From: SAR324 cluster bacterium
Lineage (GTDB): Bacteria; SAR324; NAC60-12
DNA length: 64,000 nt
NCBI GenBank assembly: GCA_015232315.1
Contig: JADFZZ010000017.1
Location: forward strand, 1-64,000
Direction: 5' to 3'
Below are positions 8,266 through 17,580 of this stretch, piece after piece. The notes under the pieces were generated by a model that searched no databases, had not been told where the DNA came from, and worked only from the letters and a program-made list of their open reading frames with translations. Numbering within the stretch: position 1 is the stretch's first letter; the number at the start of each line of letters is the position of its first letter. Both the position numbers and the translations under genes were made by a program.

Positions 8266-9912
8266 ATGATCATGAAAAAAACATTCAGGTTATCCGATTA
8301 TCGCCTTGTCCATATCGGGATTCTTCTTCTCTGTATGATTCCAGCGCAATTCGTGCTTGATTCCAACACGATGATTCCGGTGGCAATGGCACAGGAAATT
8401 CAGGAAGAAGAGGCGCTGGATGGATTTGACAGCTCAGAGGCCCCGGATGAAGAAGATGCCGCCTTGTCAGGCTTTGGGGATGAAACACCACCCGCAGAAA
8501 CCTCAAAAGTCAGATCACTGGACGATGTTCCCCTTGAGGAAATGATTCCCACTGAAACACACAAGCAACCCCTTGAAATACTCATGGAACGGTTGCAACC
8601 CGAACAACCCCGTGAAACTCCGCAACCTGTCTGGCTGATTTACAAGACAATCCGGGAACAAGGCGTGTTGCATGGTACCTATGGTTTTAACAGCAGTTAC
8701 AACCATGCCTATCCTGAACCTGAAGATCCTGACCTGCCGGACTACAGCCGCTTATCAAAACTGAAATTTTATTTGCAACTGGATTGGAAAATGGATCTGG
8801 AAACAGGCTGGAAAGCCAAGGTCAGCGCAAAGGCTTCTCACGATCTGTTTTACAGTTTGCAGGATCGAAGCCGGTTTTCGGAAGAAGTCTTGAGAGAGCA
8901 TGAAACTGAAGCAGAACTCCGCGAAGTGTATATTCAATCCAACCTGCCCTTCAGCGTGGATCTCAAGTTTGGACGTCAGATACTGGTCTGGGGAAAATCT
9001 GATTATCTGCGGGTCACGGATATTCTGAATCCTTTGGATAACCGGGAACCCGGAATGGTTGATATCGATGATCTCCGTCTGCCGGTCACGATGACCCGTC
9101 TGGATGTTTATGCCGGAAACGTGAATTTGCAGGGCGTGCTCATTCATGAAATCCGCTTTGACAAAATTCCGCCTTATGGCAGTGAGTTTTATCCACTGGA
9201 GGGGCCGTTGCCTCCTGAAAAGATGCCAAAAAGTGACGACCGGAAAAACTGGGAATATGGACTGGCCCTCAATTTTCAATTCGGCTCTTTTGACGGTTCC
9301 CTGTATTGGGCTGATGTGTTCAACGACACCTTTCATCTGGTGGTTCGCCAGTATCAGATGCTACCTACAGGCGAAGTGATCCCTGTCCTGATGGAACGCC
9401 AGCACAGTCGGTTGCTCATGAGAGGCACCGCCTGGAACCGGGTTATCGGAGACTGGAGTTTGAAGGCTGAAATGGCAGTGCTGGACGGGTTACGTTATTT
9501 TGCTACCCCGGAGACACTATGGCAACGGGAGGATCTGCTGGGATCAATAGAATATGCCGGCCTCACGGACACGACGATGACGTTTGAAATCCTGCGTCAG
9601 CAATTAAACAATTTTGATCAACGCCTCAACAATGCGGTGGATGGGGTGCTGGACGAAAATTTTACGGAAGTTGTCAGTTATCGTCGAAATTTCCGGAGAA
9701 ATACATTGCGTCTTGTTTTGCTTGGAATGATCTTTGGGAAAGAAGGTGAAAATGGCAGTTTTTCACGTTTGTCTCTGGAATATCAGGTTGATGACCATTT
9801 CTCAATCCAGGTCGGTGGCGTCGGCTATGAAGGTGGCACAGAACAGAATGTTGTGACTGAAAAATATAAAAACAATGATCGGATTTTTTTGAATGGTAAA
9901 TACGCCTTCTGA
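8266..9912 (+). CDS. DUF1302-like outer-membrane beta-barrel protein
   Basis: 548 residues with an N-terminal signal peptide, then a strongly acidic linker (about residues 45-95, many E/D with repeated LxGF-type motifs), then a long beta-rich region ending in Phe (KYAF), typical of outer-membrane barrels. The segment around residues 225-270 (FGRQILVWGKSDYLRVTD, LNPLDNREPG) resembles the DUF1302 family, a porin-like family. Substrate unknown. Start at 8266 is supported by GGGGAG 10 nt upstream; an earlier in-frame ATG at 8233 lacks this. 43 bp upstream of the kinase gene, so probably co-transcribed with it. Confidence 0.75.
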   Translation: MIMKKTFRLSDYRLVHIGILLLCMIPAQFVLDSNTMIPVAMAQEIQEEEALDGFDSSEAPDEEDAALSGFGDETPPAETSKVRSLDDVPLEEMIPTETHKQPLEILMERLQPEQPRETPQPVWLIYKTIREQGVLHGTYGFNSSYNHAYPEPEDPDLPDYSRLSKLKFYLQLDWKMDLETGWKAKVSAKASHDLFYSLQDRSRFSEEVLREHETEAELREVYIQSNLPFSVDLKFGRQILVWGKSDYLRVTDILNPLDNREPGMVDIDDLRLPVTMTRLDVYAGNVNLQGVLIHEIRFDKIPPYGSEFYPLEGPLPPEKMPKSDDRKNWEYGLALNFQFGSFDGSLYWADVFNDTFHLVVRQYQMLPTGEVIPVLMERQHSRLLMRGTAWNRVIGDWSLKAEMAVLDGLRYFATPETLWQREDLLGSIEYAGLTDTTMTFEILRQQLNNFDQRLNNAVDGVLDENFTEVVSYRRNFRRNTLRLVLLGMIFGKEGENGSFSRLSLEYQVDDHFSIQVGGVGYEGGTEQNVVTEKYKNNDRIFLNGKYAF

Positions 9913-9955
9913 CAAAACACGACTGTGAAATGACAACTTTAAGGGAGTGGAACAC

Positions 9956-12766
9956 ATGATTCGCCAAATTTTGTTAATGACATGCGCCTGCCTTGGTTTG
10001 TGGCTAATCGCGGGCTGTGGAAATGTGGACAACACCGGTGTCAGGAATGGTCATATTTCGTTGAAAAACACGGCTCGTGCCTATCGTCTGACGGGAACAT
10101 GGTTGTTGCATTCGGGGAATGAAGCCCGGGTGATTCCTGACTGGAATGATGGGAAATGGCGTTCGTGGCAGGTCCCTGATGGTCAGATCACCCTGACTCT
10201 GGATGAAACAGAAAAATACAATTCCTGGCTGGGCCTTGAATTTGAAATCAGTCCCGAGTTTGAGGGGCATCCCATGAGTCTGCTGATTCCCGTCAATGGA
10301 AATTACACCGTCATCCTGAACGGACAGCGCCTCCATGAATACCGGGAACTGGGCGAAATTGTGCAGACAGGTCCCACCCAGTTTCATTTTGATGCCAGAG
10401 ATCTGCGACCGGGAAAAAACAGGCTCCTGCTGGAAGGCACCCGTCTGATTGGCGTGAGTGGCCCCAGTCCGGAAATATTTCTGGGTTTGACCGATGTGGT
10501 GAACACGAGATATATCTTTCGCTGGGCCTGGAATGCCATTCTGACCGGCGTGTTTGTCTTTCTGGCGTTTTATCACTGGCAGATGTTTTTTAAACGACGC
10601 ACAGCCATTGCCTATTTCTGGTTTGGCTGTGTGTTGCTGTCAAACGCGATGTGGGTGCTGTTCAACCCCTATCTCGCGTTTTCTATTTTTCCGGAAAACA
10701 CATGGGTCTGGCTTATATGGTGGTTCACCATTCCATTGACCATGCTGTCCTATCTGCCCTATTTTCATTACACTTTTGATTATCCTGTGACACGCTGGAC
10801 CAAAATGCTGGTGGGCATTATTGCGGCATGGGCATTGATTCCCGCATCCGATTTGATTTTTAACGACTGGACCAAATGGACCTTCAAAATCGGATTGCCT
10901 GTTATTGGCCCTGTCTCTCTTCTTTTTTATATTTATACCGGAGTGTTGCTCACACGGGCTATTCGGGAAAAACAGGTCGGTGCTTCATTGATGTCGTTGG
11001 GTATGTTTGTCGTCATTGCCAGTTCAGTCAATGATCAGTTGATGAACATGAATGTCTATCAGGCTCCCTTGTTGCTTGGTGAAGGAACCCTGTTTTTCAT
11101 GATCTGTCTGACCATTGCCCAGGCCAACCGTTTTGCCGCAGTGCATGAAGCACTGGATCGATCGCACAAAATTATTGAAGACTACAGTCGAACTCTCGAA
11201 CAAAAAGTGGATGAACGCACCCGCCAGTTGCGTCAGAAAACGACAGACATTCAGAGCATGTTACAGAATATGGATCAGGGCATACTGACTGTGACCGAAG
11301 AAATGCTGATTCATCCCGAATATTCCCGCTATCTGGAAGAAATTTTTGAAACAAACCACGTGGCTGGCAGGGACGTCATGGAATTCATGTTTGACCGCAC
11401 CGATCTGGGAGTCGATGCGCGGTACAGCATCGAGACCGCCATTGGTGCCTGTGTCGGTGAACACATGGCAAATTTCATCATCAACTCTCACATTTTCCCG
11501 CTTGAAATGGTTTATATTCTGCCGGAAGGGCGCAATAAATATCTTGAGTTGTCCTGGGGGCCTATTTGTGATGAAGATGAGTTTATTGAAAAAATTCTCA
11601 TTTGCGTCAGGGATATGACAGAAATCAGGAAACTGCGGGAACAAGCCGGACAACAAAAAAGAGATCTGGAAATCATTTCTCATATATTGGGCGTTTCTCA
11701 GGAAAAGATTTTTGAGTTCTTTACCAGTGCCCATGAATTTCTCGAAGAAAACCGGAAACTGCTCACTCAAACCGCTCACAAGGATGGCGAAGTGCTGGAT
11801 TTATTATTCAGGAATATGCACACCATCAAAGGCAATGCCCGAACCTATGCCCTGCTGTTCATCACGAATGTGGTTCATGAGGCCGAACAGACGTATGATG
11901 AACTGCGACGGAATCCCGATTCAGTCTGGAATCCGGAACAATTACTGGCACAACTGGCAGAGGTTCGCCGAATCATTGAAGACTATGAACAGATCAACAT
12001 CAAAAAACTGGGCCGGAAAGGTCCGGGTCGCCGTGGTGACGCGGAACGATTTTTCATGGTGGAAAAGGAAAAAATCAAACAAGCACTGCTCACTATTCAA
12101 CAGACAGACCATGACGACCTGATCGCGCTTCAAGCCCTGGTGCATGAGCTTAACAACACACTTTCGCTGATCGGCATGACCACTGTCCGGGATGCGCTTT
12201 CCGGCGTCTTGGACTCGTTGCCGTCGCTGGCACAGGAATTGGGAAAACAGCCGCCTGCTATCCATATTCAATCAGAGGGTGTTTATATCAAAAACCAGAT
12301 TACAGGATTGCTGCGTAATGTGTTCATGCACATCTTCAGAAACTCCCTGGATCACGGAATTGAATCTCCTGATTCACGAAAGGCAAACAGTAAATCCGCT
12401 CAGGGCAATATCTCGTTGCAATGTTCTGTAGAGGGTGACCTGCTGGTTTTCAGGTATCAGGATGACGGGGCCGGCCTGAACATCAAACGATTGCGTGAAA
12501 AAGGGATTGAGAAACAGAGTTTACCACCTGATGGCGGAACCCGTCAGGCTGTGGCTGAACTTATTTTTCATTCAGGCTTGTCCACTGCTGAAAAGGTCTC
12601 TGAAATTTCAGGCCGTGGGGTAGGAATGGATGCCGTAAAAAATTTCATTGAACGTGAACAGGGAACCGTCAAGATTGAATTCACCGGACAAACAGAAGGG
12701 GCTTATCAAACCTTTGCGTTTGTGCTGACCTTTCCTGCAAAATTCGCGGTGAAAATTGACGGATAA
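9956..12766 (+). CDS. lipid-anchored 7TM receptor with Hpt and CheA-type ATPase domains
   Basis: 936 residues. A lipobox (I-A-G-C, Cys21) is followed by a periplasmic beta-rich domain (about 30-175) resembling the extracellular domains of 7TMR-DISM receptors. Roughly seven membrane helices come next (about 180-395), then a coiled coil (about 405-445) and a PAS-like region (445-590). An Hpt domain follows, with the phosphorylatable His in MHTIKGNAR (near 620), and the C-terminus has a CheA-like HATPase (HIFRNSLDHGIE, DDGAGLNIKRL, SGRGVGMDAV). No CheW-like domain and no receiver are visible. It likely autophosphorylates on the Hpt histidine and signals to a separate response regulator. ATG 9956 has AAGGGAG at 8 nt. 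Confidence 0.85.
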   Translation: MIRQILLMTCACLGLWLIAGCGNVDNTGVRNGHISLKNTARAYRLTGTWLLHSGNEARVIPDWNDGKWRSWQVPDGQITLTLDETEKYNSWLGLEFEISPEFEGHPMSLLIPVNGNYTVILNGQRLHEYRELGEIVQTGPTQFHFDARDLRPGKNRLLLEGTRLIGVSGPSPEIFLGLTDVVNTRYIFRWAWNAILTGVFVFLAFYHWQMFFKRRTAIAYFWFGCVLLSNAMWVLFNPYLAFSIFPENTWVWLIWWFTIPLTMLSYLPYFHYTFDYPVTRWTKMLVGIIAAWALIPASDLIFNDWTKWTFKIGLPVIGPVSLLFYIYTGVLLTRAIREKQVGASLMSLGMFVVIASSVNDQLMNMNVYQAPLLLGEGTLFFMICLTIAQANRFAAVHEALDRSHKIIEDYSRTLEQKVDERTRQLRQKTTDIQSMLQNMDQGILTVTEEMLIHPEYSRYLEEIFETNHVAGRDVMEFMFDRTDLGVDARYSIETAIGACVGEHMANFIINSHIFPLEMVYILPEGRNKYLELSWGPICDEDEFIEKILICVRDMTEIRKLREQAGQQKRDLEIISHILGVSQEKIFEFFTSAHEFLEENRKLLTQTAHKDGEVLDLLFRNMHTIKGNARTYALLFITNVVHEAEQTYDELRRNPDSVWNPEQLLAQLAEVRRIIEDYEQINIKKLGRKGPGRRGDAERFFMVEKEKIKQALLTIQQTDHDDLIALQALVHELNNTLSLIGMTTVRDALSGVLDSLPSLAQELGKQPPAIHIQSEGVYIKNQITGLLRNVFMHIFRNSLDHGIESPDSRKANSKSAQGNISLQCSVEGDLLVFRYQDDGAGLNIKRLREKGIEKQSLPPDGGTRQAVAELIFHSGLSTAEKVSEISGRGVGMDAVKNFIEREQGTVKIEFTGQTEGAYQTFAFVLTFPAKFAVKIDG

Positions 12767-12791
12767 TGCATGGATGAACAGGATCAATGCT

Positions 12792-13070
12792 ATGGAAATA
12801 CTGGTTATCGAATGTGTGAAGCTTGTATTTGGTTTGATCGGTCTGATCCTGTTGACAGTGGTTTTGCTGCCATTGCTGAAAGCTTTGAAAAACAGTCTTC
12901 ATGAAGAAGTATTACAGGATCATCATGAAATGCCTGTCATCCACGAAGAAACAGAACTGGAAATTCCGATTAAAGATACGAAGCAGAAAATAGAGGAAGG
13001 CTTAAGACACGCAAGGACGGTTCCCTGGAAAACAGCCCGAATTATTCAGTCCTGGATCAGGGAATCTTGA
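12792..13070 (+). CDS. small single-pass membrane protein, FliF-tail-like
   Basis: 92 residues: one N-terminal membrane helix (about 5-27, ending LLPLLKAL), an acidic middle, and a C-terminus containing WKTARIIQSWIRES. That layout and tail faintly resemble the C-terminal membrane segment plus FliG-binding tail of the flagellar MS-ring protein FliF, but without the ring domains. The resemblance is weak, and the protein is best called hypothetical. Start at 12792 is chosen for AGGA at 8 nt; an in-frame ATG at 12774 and a TTG at 12756 exist. Immediately downstream of the kinase gene. Confidence 0.5.
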   Translation: MEILVIECVKLVFGLIGLILLTVVLLPLLKALKNSLHEEVLQDHHEMPVIHEETELEIPIKDTKQKIEEGLRHARTVPWKTARIIQSWIRES

Positions 13071-13085
13071 ATCAACAAAGAAGGC

Positions 13086-14423
13086 CTATTCCAGGAACTG
13101 GTAATTGGTTCGATCCTGATGGCGACTCATGGAGTAATCTTCTTTGGCTTTGAAAATTTTATCCACCAGTTGAATGTATCGTTTAATACGGGGAGCACTT
13201 TCAGGAACGATCTCTGAAGAATGCTCCTGATAGTGTTTGATCATCATGGAAATGGATGATTTTGCTGAAGCATATTCTTCCAGATAGACGGAAAGCGCAA
13301 CCACTCTGAAACAGCAACGGAAAAACTGCTCGCCCATCGCTGTGGGCAGAATTTTGCGGTAAGCCCCCAAAGCGATTCCCAGAAATTCCTGTTCACGATC
13401 CATGGATTTCTCAATCTTTGCCAACACCGCGGCTTTCAGCGCGTATTCGCCCAATTTGTGAAGTTCATTGCCAAATTTGTCTGAATCATAACTGTACAGC
13501 AGTTCGGATGTACGCATCGCAAGCTGATAGGCCAGCACAGCGTTTTCTGTCGTTCGCTTGACCGTGTTCATTGTTTTGGAAAGTCCTCCCAGCATGTCTT
13601 TCATGGGTTCCATCTGGATCGTGAACCGTTCCTTCAAGGCGGGATCTTCCAAAAGTTCATTAGTAGGATTCTGTGAATGTCGAAAGTAATTCAGAACATT
13701 GCTGGCAAACAGTGTTTCCGGGCAGATATGAATTTCAAGGGCAGTAAAGTTACAGTAATCATTGCCTTCTGTCGGACCGATGTATTCAGGTACCAGGAAA
13801 AAATTAGGGGCCATGACCTGACTGTTGGGTTTGAGCGCGTAACTTCTGAATTTTGTGTGGTTGTCACTCATGAATGAACTGAGTTGAATCGGGATGAGCG
13901 CAGAGTTGGATTCTTTGATTGCCGCTTTTTTCTGGTTTTCCGCAGACTGATCGAAATATTGTTCTGATTCAAAACAGGCTTCAACTGTAAATGTTCCATC
14001 TTTTGTTTTGAAGGGAATGGCCGCGACAATTCCATGAATTCCATGTTCCAGTAAATGGTTATCTCCCTTGATGAGCGCGGGAATACCTGCCTGAAAGATA
14101 AATCCTTCTTCAGCCAGTTCTCTACGGGCTTCCCCGGAAATCATGTTGGTCAATTCGCCGACGGCATCAGCGACATCATCGTTGAGCGCCTCATAGGATT
14201 CGCCCAGCATGTTGTTCACAATCGAAACAATACAGCTTTCCGTAAAACTGATGCTGATACTGCCTCTGGTACCACCAGTCAGGGGAATGATAGCCGAAAT
14301 CACTCCATGAGTAGATTGATCTTCTTTCTTGTAAGGTTTTCCGGGCTTGGCATCTGTCATGGCCATCGTCTGGAGAACTTTCATTGTTGAAGCCAAAAAT
14401 GGATTGATATATTCTACTCGCAT
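13086..14423 (-). CDS. CheX-like domain protein with uncharacterised C-terminal domain
   Basis: 445 residues. Residues 1-155 match the CheX family of CheY-P phosphatases: start-proximal NPFLAST, STHGVISAIIPLTGG, and the phosphatase signature D86-xxx-E90-xx-N93 on the predicted active helix. The C-terminal two thirds are not a known chemotaxis domain. A block at about 192-250 (LKPNSQVM, PNFFLVPEY, YCNFTALEIHICP, FASNVLNYF) is clearly shared with residues 253-315 of the protein at 57523, after which both are helical. In this copy the second CPxC knuckle reads CPET and the first pair is absent, so metal binding is probably lost. Convergent with the preceding signalling genes. Confidence 0.75.
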   Translation of the reverse strand: MRVEYINPFLASTMKVLQTMAMTDAKPGKPYKKEDQSTHGVISAIIPLTGGTRGSISISFTESCIVSIVNNMLGESYEALNDDVADAVGELTNMISGEARRELAEEGFIFQAGIPALIKGDNHLLEHGIHGIVAAIPFKTKDGTFTVEACFESEQYFDQSAENQKKAAIKESNSALIPIQLSSFMSDNHTKFRSYALKPNSQVMAPNFFLVPEYIGPTEGNDYCNFTALEIHICPETLFASNVLNYFRHSQNPTNELLEDPALKERFTIQMEPMKDMLGGLSKTMNTVKRTTENAVLAYQLAMRTSELLYSYDSDKFGNELHKLGEYALKAAVLAKIEKSMDREQEFLGIALGAYRKILPTAMGEQFFRCCFRVVALSVYLEEYASAKSSISMMIKHYQEHSSEIVPESAPRIKRYIQLVDKIFKAKEDYSMSRHQDRTNYQFLE

Positions 14424-14665
14424 TAGAATGTTTCCTTTGCAGTCTGGTCAGAAAATTTTAACAAAGAATGACTTGTGAGAAAAAACAGTTTCACTTATTT
14501 TTATTCCGGTTTTCTTGGAAAAACATCAAATTTCCGATTTAATATCTGATATGTTTAGATAAAATAGTATATGACACAGGATTACCGACTGTGTCTAAAG
14601 AATTAATCACAGATTCAAGATAAACTGTCAAATATTATTTAGCTTCAAAAGGAGTGCTGGAATAT

Positions 14666-15088
14666 TTGATTTTTACAGAGTATAAGCTGTCATTCTATGG
14701 ATTAAGAATCATGCGCATTTTACTGGTAAGTTGCAGTTGCTTTCTGGGTATTTCCGGAATACTGCTCAGATCCCCCGAAATCTTCCCCTGGAAGGCGGTG
14801 GTGAGTGGTCTTGAAATCACCCACAACTGGGGCGGAATGCTGTTTTTAGTCATTTTCCCCATGTATTCATTGGATCATCTCCGGATTCATCAAAAACGGC
14901 TCAAAGCCATTTCATTGGTTTCAGTTTCAGGGTTTGCACAGTTGTTTTCCGGGCTTGGTCTGATAATTTCAGGAATCGCCGTTTTTTTATATGGAACAGA
15001 TCCGCAAAGTTTTTCGACACAATCGCATTATCTTCTGACCTATCTCCTTGTTGTCAGCATGATGATGCATTATATAATCAAGAAATAA
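14666..15088 (+). CDS. small multi-pass inner-membrane protein
   Basis: About 140 residues with four hydrophobic segments and conserved-looking His residues (THNWGG, SLDHLRIH, MMHYIIKK), reminiscent of small DUF4405- or cytochrome-b561-like membrane proteins; family not established. The start is uncertain: TTG 14666 has AAAAGGAG about 11 nt upstream, GTG 14654 overlaps that site, and ATG 14711 has no clear site. Ends 30 bp before cimA. Confidence 0.5.
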   Translation: MIFTEYKLSFYGLRIMRILLVSCSCFLGISGILLRSPEIFPWKAVVSGLEITHNWGGMLFLVIFPMYSLDHLRIHQKRLKAISLVSVSGFAQLFSGLGLIISGIAVFLYGTDPQSFSTQSHYLLTYLLVVSMMMHYIIKK

Positions 15089-15118
15089 ATCCCAATTGAT
15101 CTAAGAAAAGTAGCCCTT

Positions 15119-16678
15119 ATGAGTAAAAAAGAGTTGTTTGTTGAAATCATGGACACCACCCTGAGAGATGGAGAGCAGACCCAGGGTGTATCGTATACCC
15201 CCGCTGAAAAATCCAATATTGCCAAAGTCATCCTGAAATCATTGAAAGCTGATCGTATCGAAATTGCGTCCGCCAGAATTTCTGATGGCGAAAAAGAAGC
15301 GGTCAAACATGTCACCCAGTGGGCTAAAACTGAAAATCTGCTGGAAAAAGTTGAGGTGCTAGGCTTTGTCGATCATAAACTCAGTGTGGACTGGATCACT
15401 GAAGCCGGAGGAAAAACCATCAATCTGCTCACAAAAGGCAGCAAGAAGCATTGTGTCCACCAACTCAAAAAAACTCTGGAAGAACACATATCCGCCATCA
15501 AGCAAACCATTCAGTATGCGCACCAGCAGGGATTGACTGTGAATGTCTATCTTGAAGACTGGTCCAATGGTTACCGTGATAATCCGGAATATGTCTATGA
15601 GTATATGGAATCACTGAAGGATTCAGGCATTACCAGGTTCATGCTGCCCGACACATTGGGGGTGATGGCACCTTATGAAGTTTATGACAGCATCCATGAC
15701 ATGGTGACCCGTTTTCCATGGGCTCATTTTGATTTTCATCCACACAATGACTATGGTCTGGCAACCGCCAATGTCCTGTTTGCCGTGAAAGCCGGTGCCA
15801 GAAGTGTCCATTGCACGATGAACTGTCTGGGCGAACGCGCGGGAAACGCGTCGCTGGCTGAAGTAGTCGTTGTGTTGAGAGACAAGCTCAATGCTCAATT
15901 GTCGGTTGATGAAACAACCTTGACAGCTCTCAGCGAAATGATTGAGAATTTTTCTGGAAAACGGATTGCGTCCAATGCGCCAATTGTCGGGGAAGACGTT
16001 TTTACTCAAACCAGCGGAATTCATGCTGACGGTGACAAAAAAGCCAATCTTTATCATAATCCCATCACACCGGAACGTTTTGGTCGGCAACGGACCTATG
16101 CTCTGGGGAAAATGAGTGGAAAGGCTTCTCTGCAGAAAAATCTGGATCAGCTCGGACTGCAATTGTCTGAAGAAAACTTTGACAAGGTTCTGCGAAGAAT
16201 TGTCTCTCTTGGTGACTCTAAAAAGGTCATCACTGTAGCCGATCTACCCTTTATCATTACAGATGTTCTGGAAAGTAGCGAACAGGATCGTATCCAACTG
16301 TTGAACAGTTCCATCACCAGTGGACACAATCTCAAAGCGATTGCGACGATACATCTGGAAATGGATGGACATTCTTATCTGGAAACCGGCTCTGGAAATG
16401 GCGGATATGACGCTTTCATGTCTGCCGTAAAGAAAGTTCTGTCAAAAGAGAAAATCAAGTGCCCTGAATTGATAGATTATGAAGTACGTATTCCCAAAGG
16501 GGGGAAAACCGACGCGCTCACAGAAGCCACCGTCACCTGGAAAGCGGAGGATCTCCGATTTAAAACAGTTGGCGTTGATTCTGACCAGGTCGCGGCCGCA
16601 GTGAATGCTACAATGAAAATGCTCAATCTGGAACTCATGCGTCAATCGTCTTTGAACACTCTTGCATCCAAAAACTGA
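15119..16678 (+). CDS. cimA: (R)-citramalate synthase, Leptospira type
   Basis: Condenses acetyl-CoA and pyruvate to citramalate, the first step of threonine-independent isoleucine synthesis. 519 residues. The N-terminal TIM-barrel has DTTLRDGEQTQGVS (near residue 12), the metal-ligand HPHNDYGLA and the NCLGERAGNA motif. The C-terminal half has the regulatory LeuA-dimer-like domain (YEVRIPKGGKTDAL). From memory of the Leptospira enzyme the match is close across the whole length, including NVYLEDWSNG and GEDVFTQTSGIHADGDKK, which argues for citramalate rather than isopropylmalate synthase. 14 bp before purC. Confidence 0.88.
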   Translation: MSKKELFVEIMDTTLRDGEQTQGVSYTPAEKSNIAKVILKSLKADRIEIASARISDGEKEAVKHVTQWAKTENLLEKVEVLGFVDHKLSVDWITEAGGKTINLLTKGSKKHCVHQLKKTLEEHISAIKQTIQYAHQQGLTVNVYLEDWSNGYRDNPEYVYEYMESLKDSGITRFMLPDTLGVMAPYEVYDSIHDMVTRFPWAHFDFHPHNDYGLATANVLFAVKAGARSVHCTMNCLGERAGNASLAEVVVVLRDKLNAQLSVDETTLTALSEMIENFSGKRIASNAPIVGEDVFTQTSGIHADGDKKANLYHNPITPERFGRQRTYALGKMSGKASLQKNLDQLGLQLSEENFDKVLRRIVSLGDSKKVITVADLPFIITDVLESSEQDRIQLLNSSITSGHNLKAIATIHLEMDGHSYLETGSGNGGYDAFMSAVKKVLSKEKIKCPELIDYEVRIPKGGKTDALTEATVTWKAEDLRFKTVGVDSDQVAAAVNATMKMLNLELMRQSSLNTLASKN

Positions 16679-16692
16679 AAACAAGGATTATT

Positions 16693-17580
16693 ATGGCATT
16701 GGAAGGAAAAACAAAACGACTGATTCCCGGTTCTGAACCCGGAACCCTGATCATGGTCACCAAGGATGAACTCACAGGTGGTGATGCCGCGAAAAAGGCC
16801 ACCATCACAGGCATCGCAACTCACAAAACAACCCAGACCGCAAATGTATTTTCTTTACTGACCCGGCATAACATTCCAACGGCCTTTATCAGGAAGGAAA
16901 GCGAAACATCGCTGTTATGTCAGGACTGCGATATGCTCCCACTGGAACTGGTCATGCGTCGATACGCCTGGGGCAGTTTTCTGAAACGGGAACCCCAATA
17001 TCAGAGAAGCGAACCATATCGCTTTGATGAGATAAAGTGTGAATTCTTTCACAAATGGGCCGTGGTCATGTCGCCACTCACACCGGCCCCCATACAGATG
17101 GAAGAAAATGAAGCCAGAGCGAAATACTTGAAAGATGGAGTCTGGGCTGAAGGTGTTTATACCGATCCTTATCTGCGTATTCAAGGCAAGGACTGGTTTC
17201 TGCACTCGGCCAAATTGCCTGTAGAACAGACGAATACATTGATGCAAACCACACCGGTCTGTACCGCAGAGGAATTGTCCTTCATTGTCAACAAACTCAT
17301 GCTTCCCTGTTTCCAGGTTTTGGAAAACGCCTGGAAAACCGTGGTAACAGCACATGGCCCGGTGGTGCTGTGTGACATCAAAATCGAGGTTGGCCGCAAA
17401 AAAACAGATGGCCAATTGGTGATTGCGGATGTCATTGACAACGACAGTTGGCGGATTTGGCCCGGAGGTGATCCCAAACGACAACTGGATAAACAGAATT
17501 TCAGAGATGGGCATCCTCTGAGAATGGTTTCTGATAACTATGCCCTTGTTGCGGAGTTGACCAGTGCGTTCCTCAAATAA
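16693..17580 (+). CDS. purC: SAICAR synthase
   Basis: Phosphoribosylaminoimidazole-succinocarboxamide synthase, ATP-dependent joining of aspartate to CAIR in purine synthesis. 295 residues, within family range. Visible family features: EGKTKRL at the N-terminus, VMRRYAWGSFLKR, and the C-terminal DNDSWRIWPGGD block. Clear ribosome site AAGGA before the ATG. The downstream gene starts inside its last codons. Confidence 0.95.
   Translation: MALEGKTKRLIPGSEPGTLIMVTKDELTGGDAAKKATITGIATHKTTQTANVFSLLTRHNIPTAFIRKESETSLLCQDCDMLPLELVMRRYAWGSFLKREPQYQRSEPYRFDEIKCEFFHKWAVVMSPLTPAPIQMEENEARAKYLKDGVWAEGVYTDPYLRIQGKDWFLHSAKLPVEQTNTLMQTTPVCTAEELSFIVNKLMLPCFQVLENAWKTVVTAHGPVVLCDIKIEVGRKKTDGQLVIADVIDNDSWRIWPGGDPKRQLDKQNFRDGHPLRMVSDNYALVAELTSAFLK

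Noticed and set aside
8042-8266. 74-codon plus-strand frame before the DUF1302-like gene
   Set aside because: No ribosome site, no recognised similarity and it overlaps the true start region.
8755-9336. Minus-strand 193-codon frame in the DUF1302-like gene
   Set aside because: Antisense shadow of a coherent signal-peptide and barrel-type protein.
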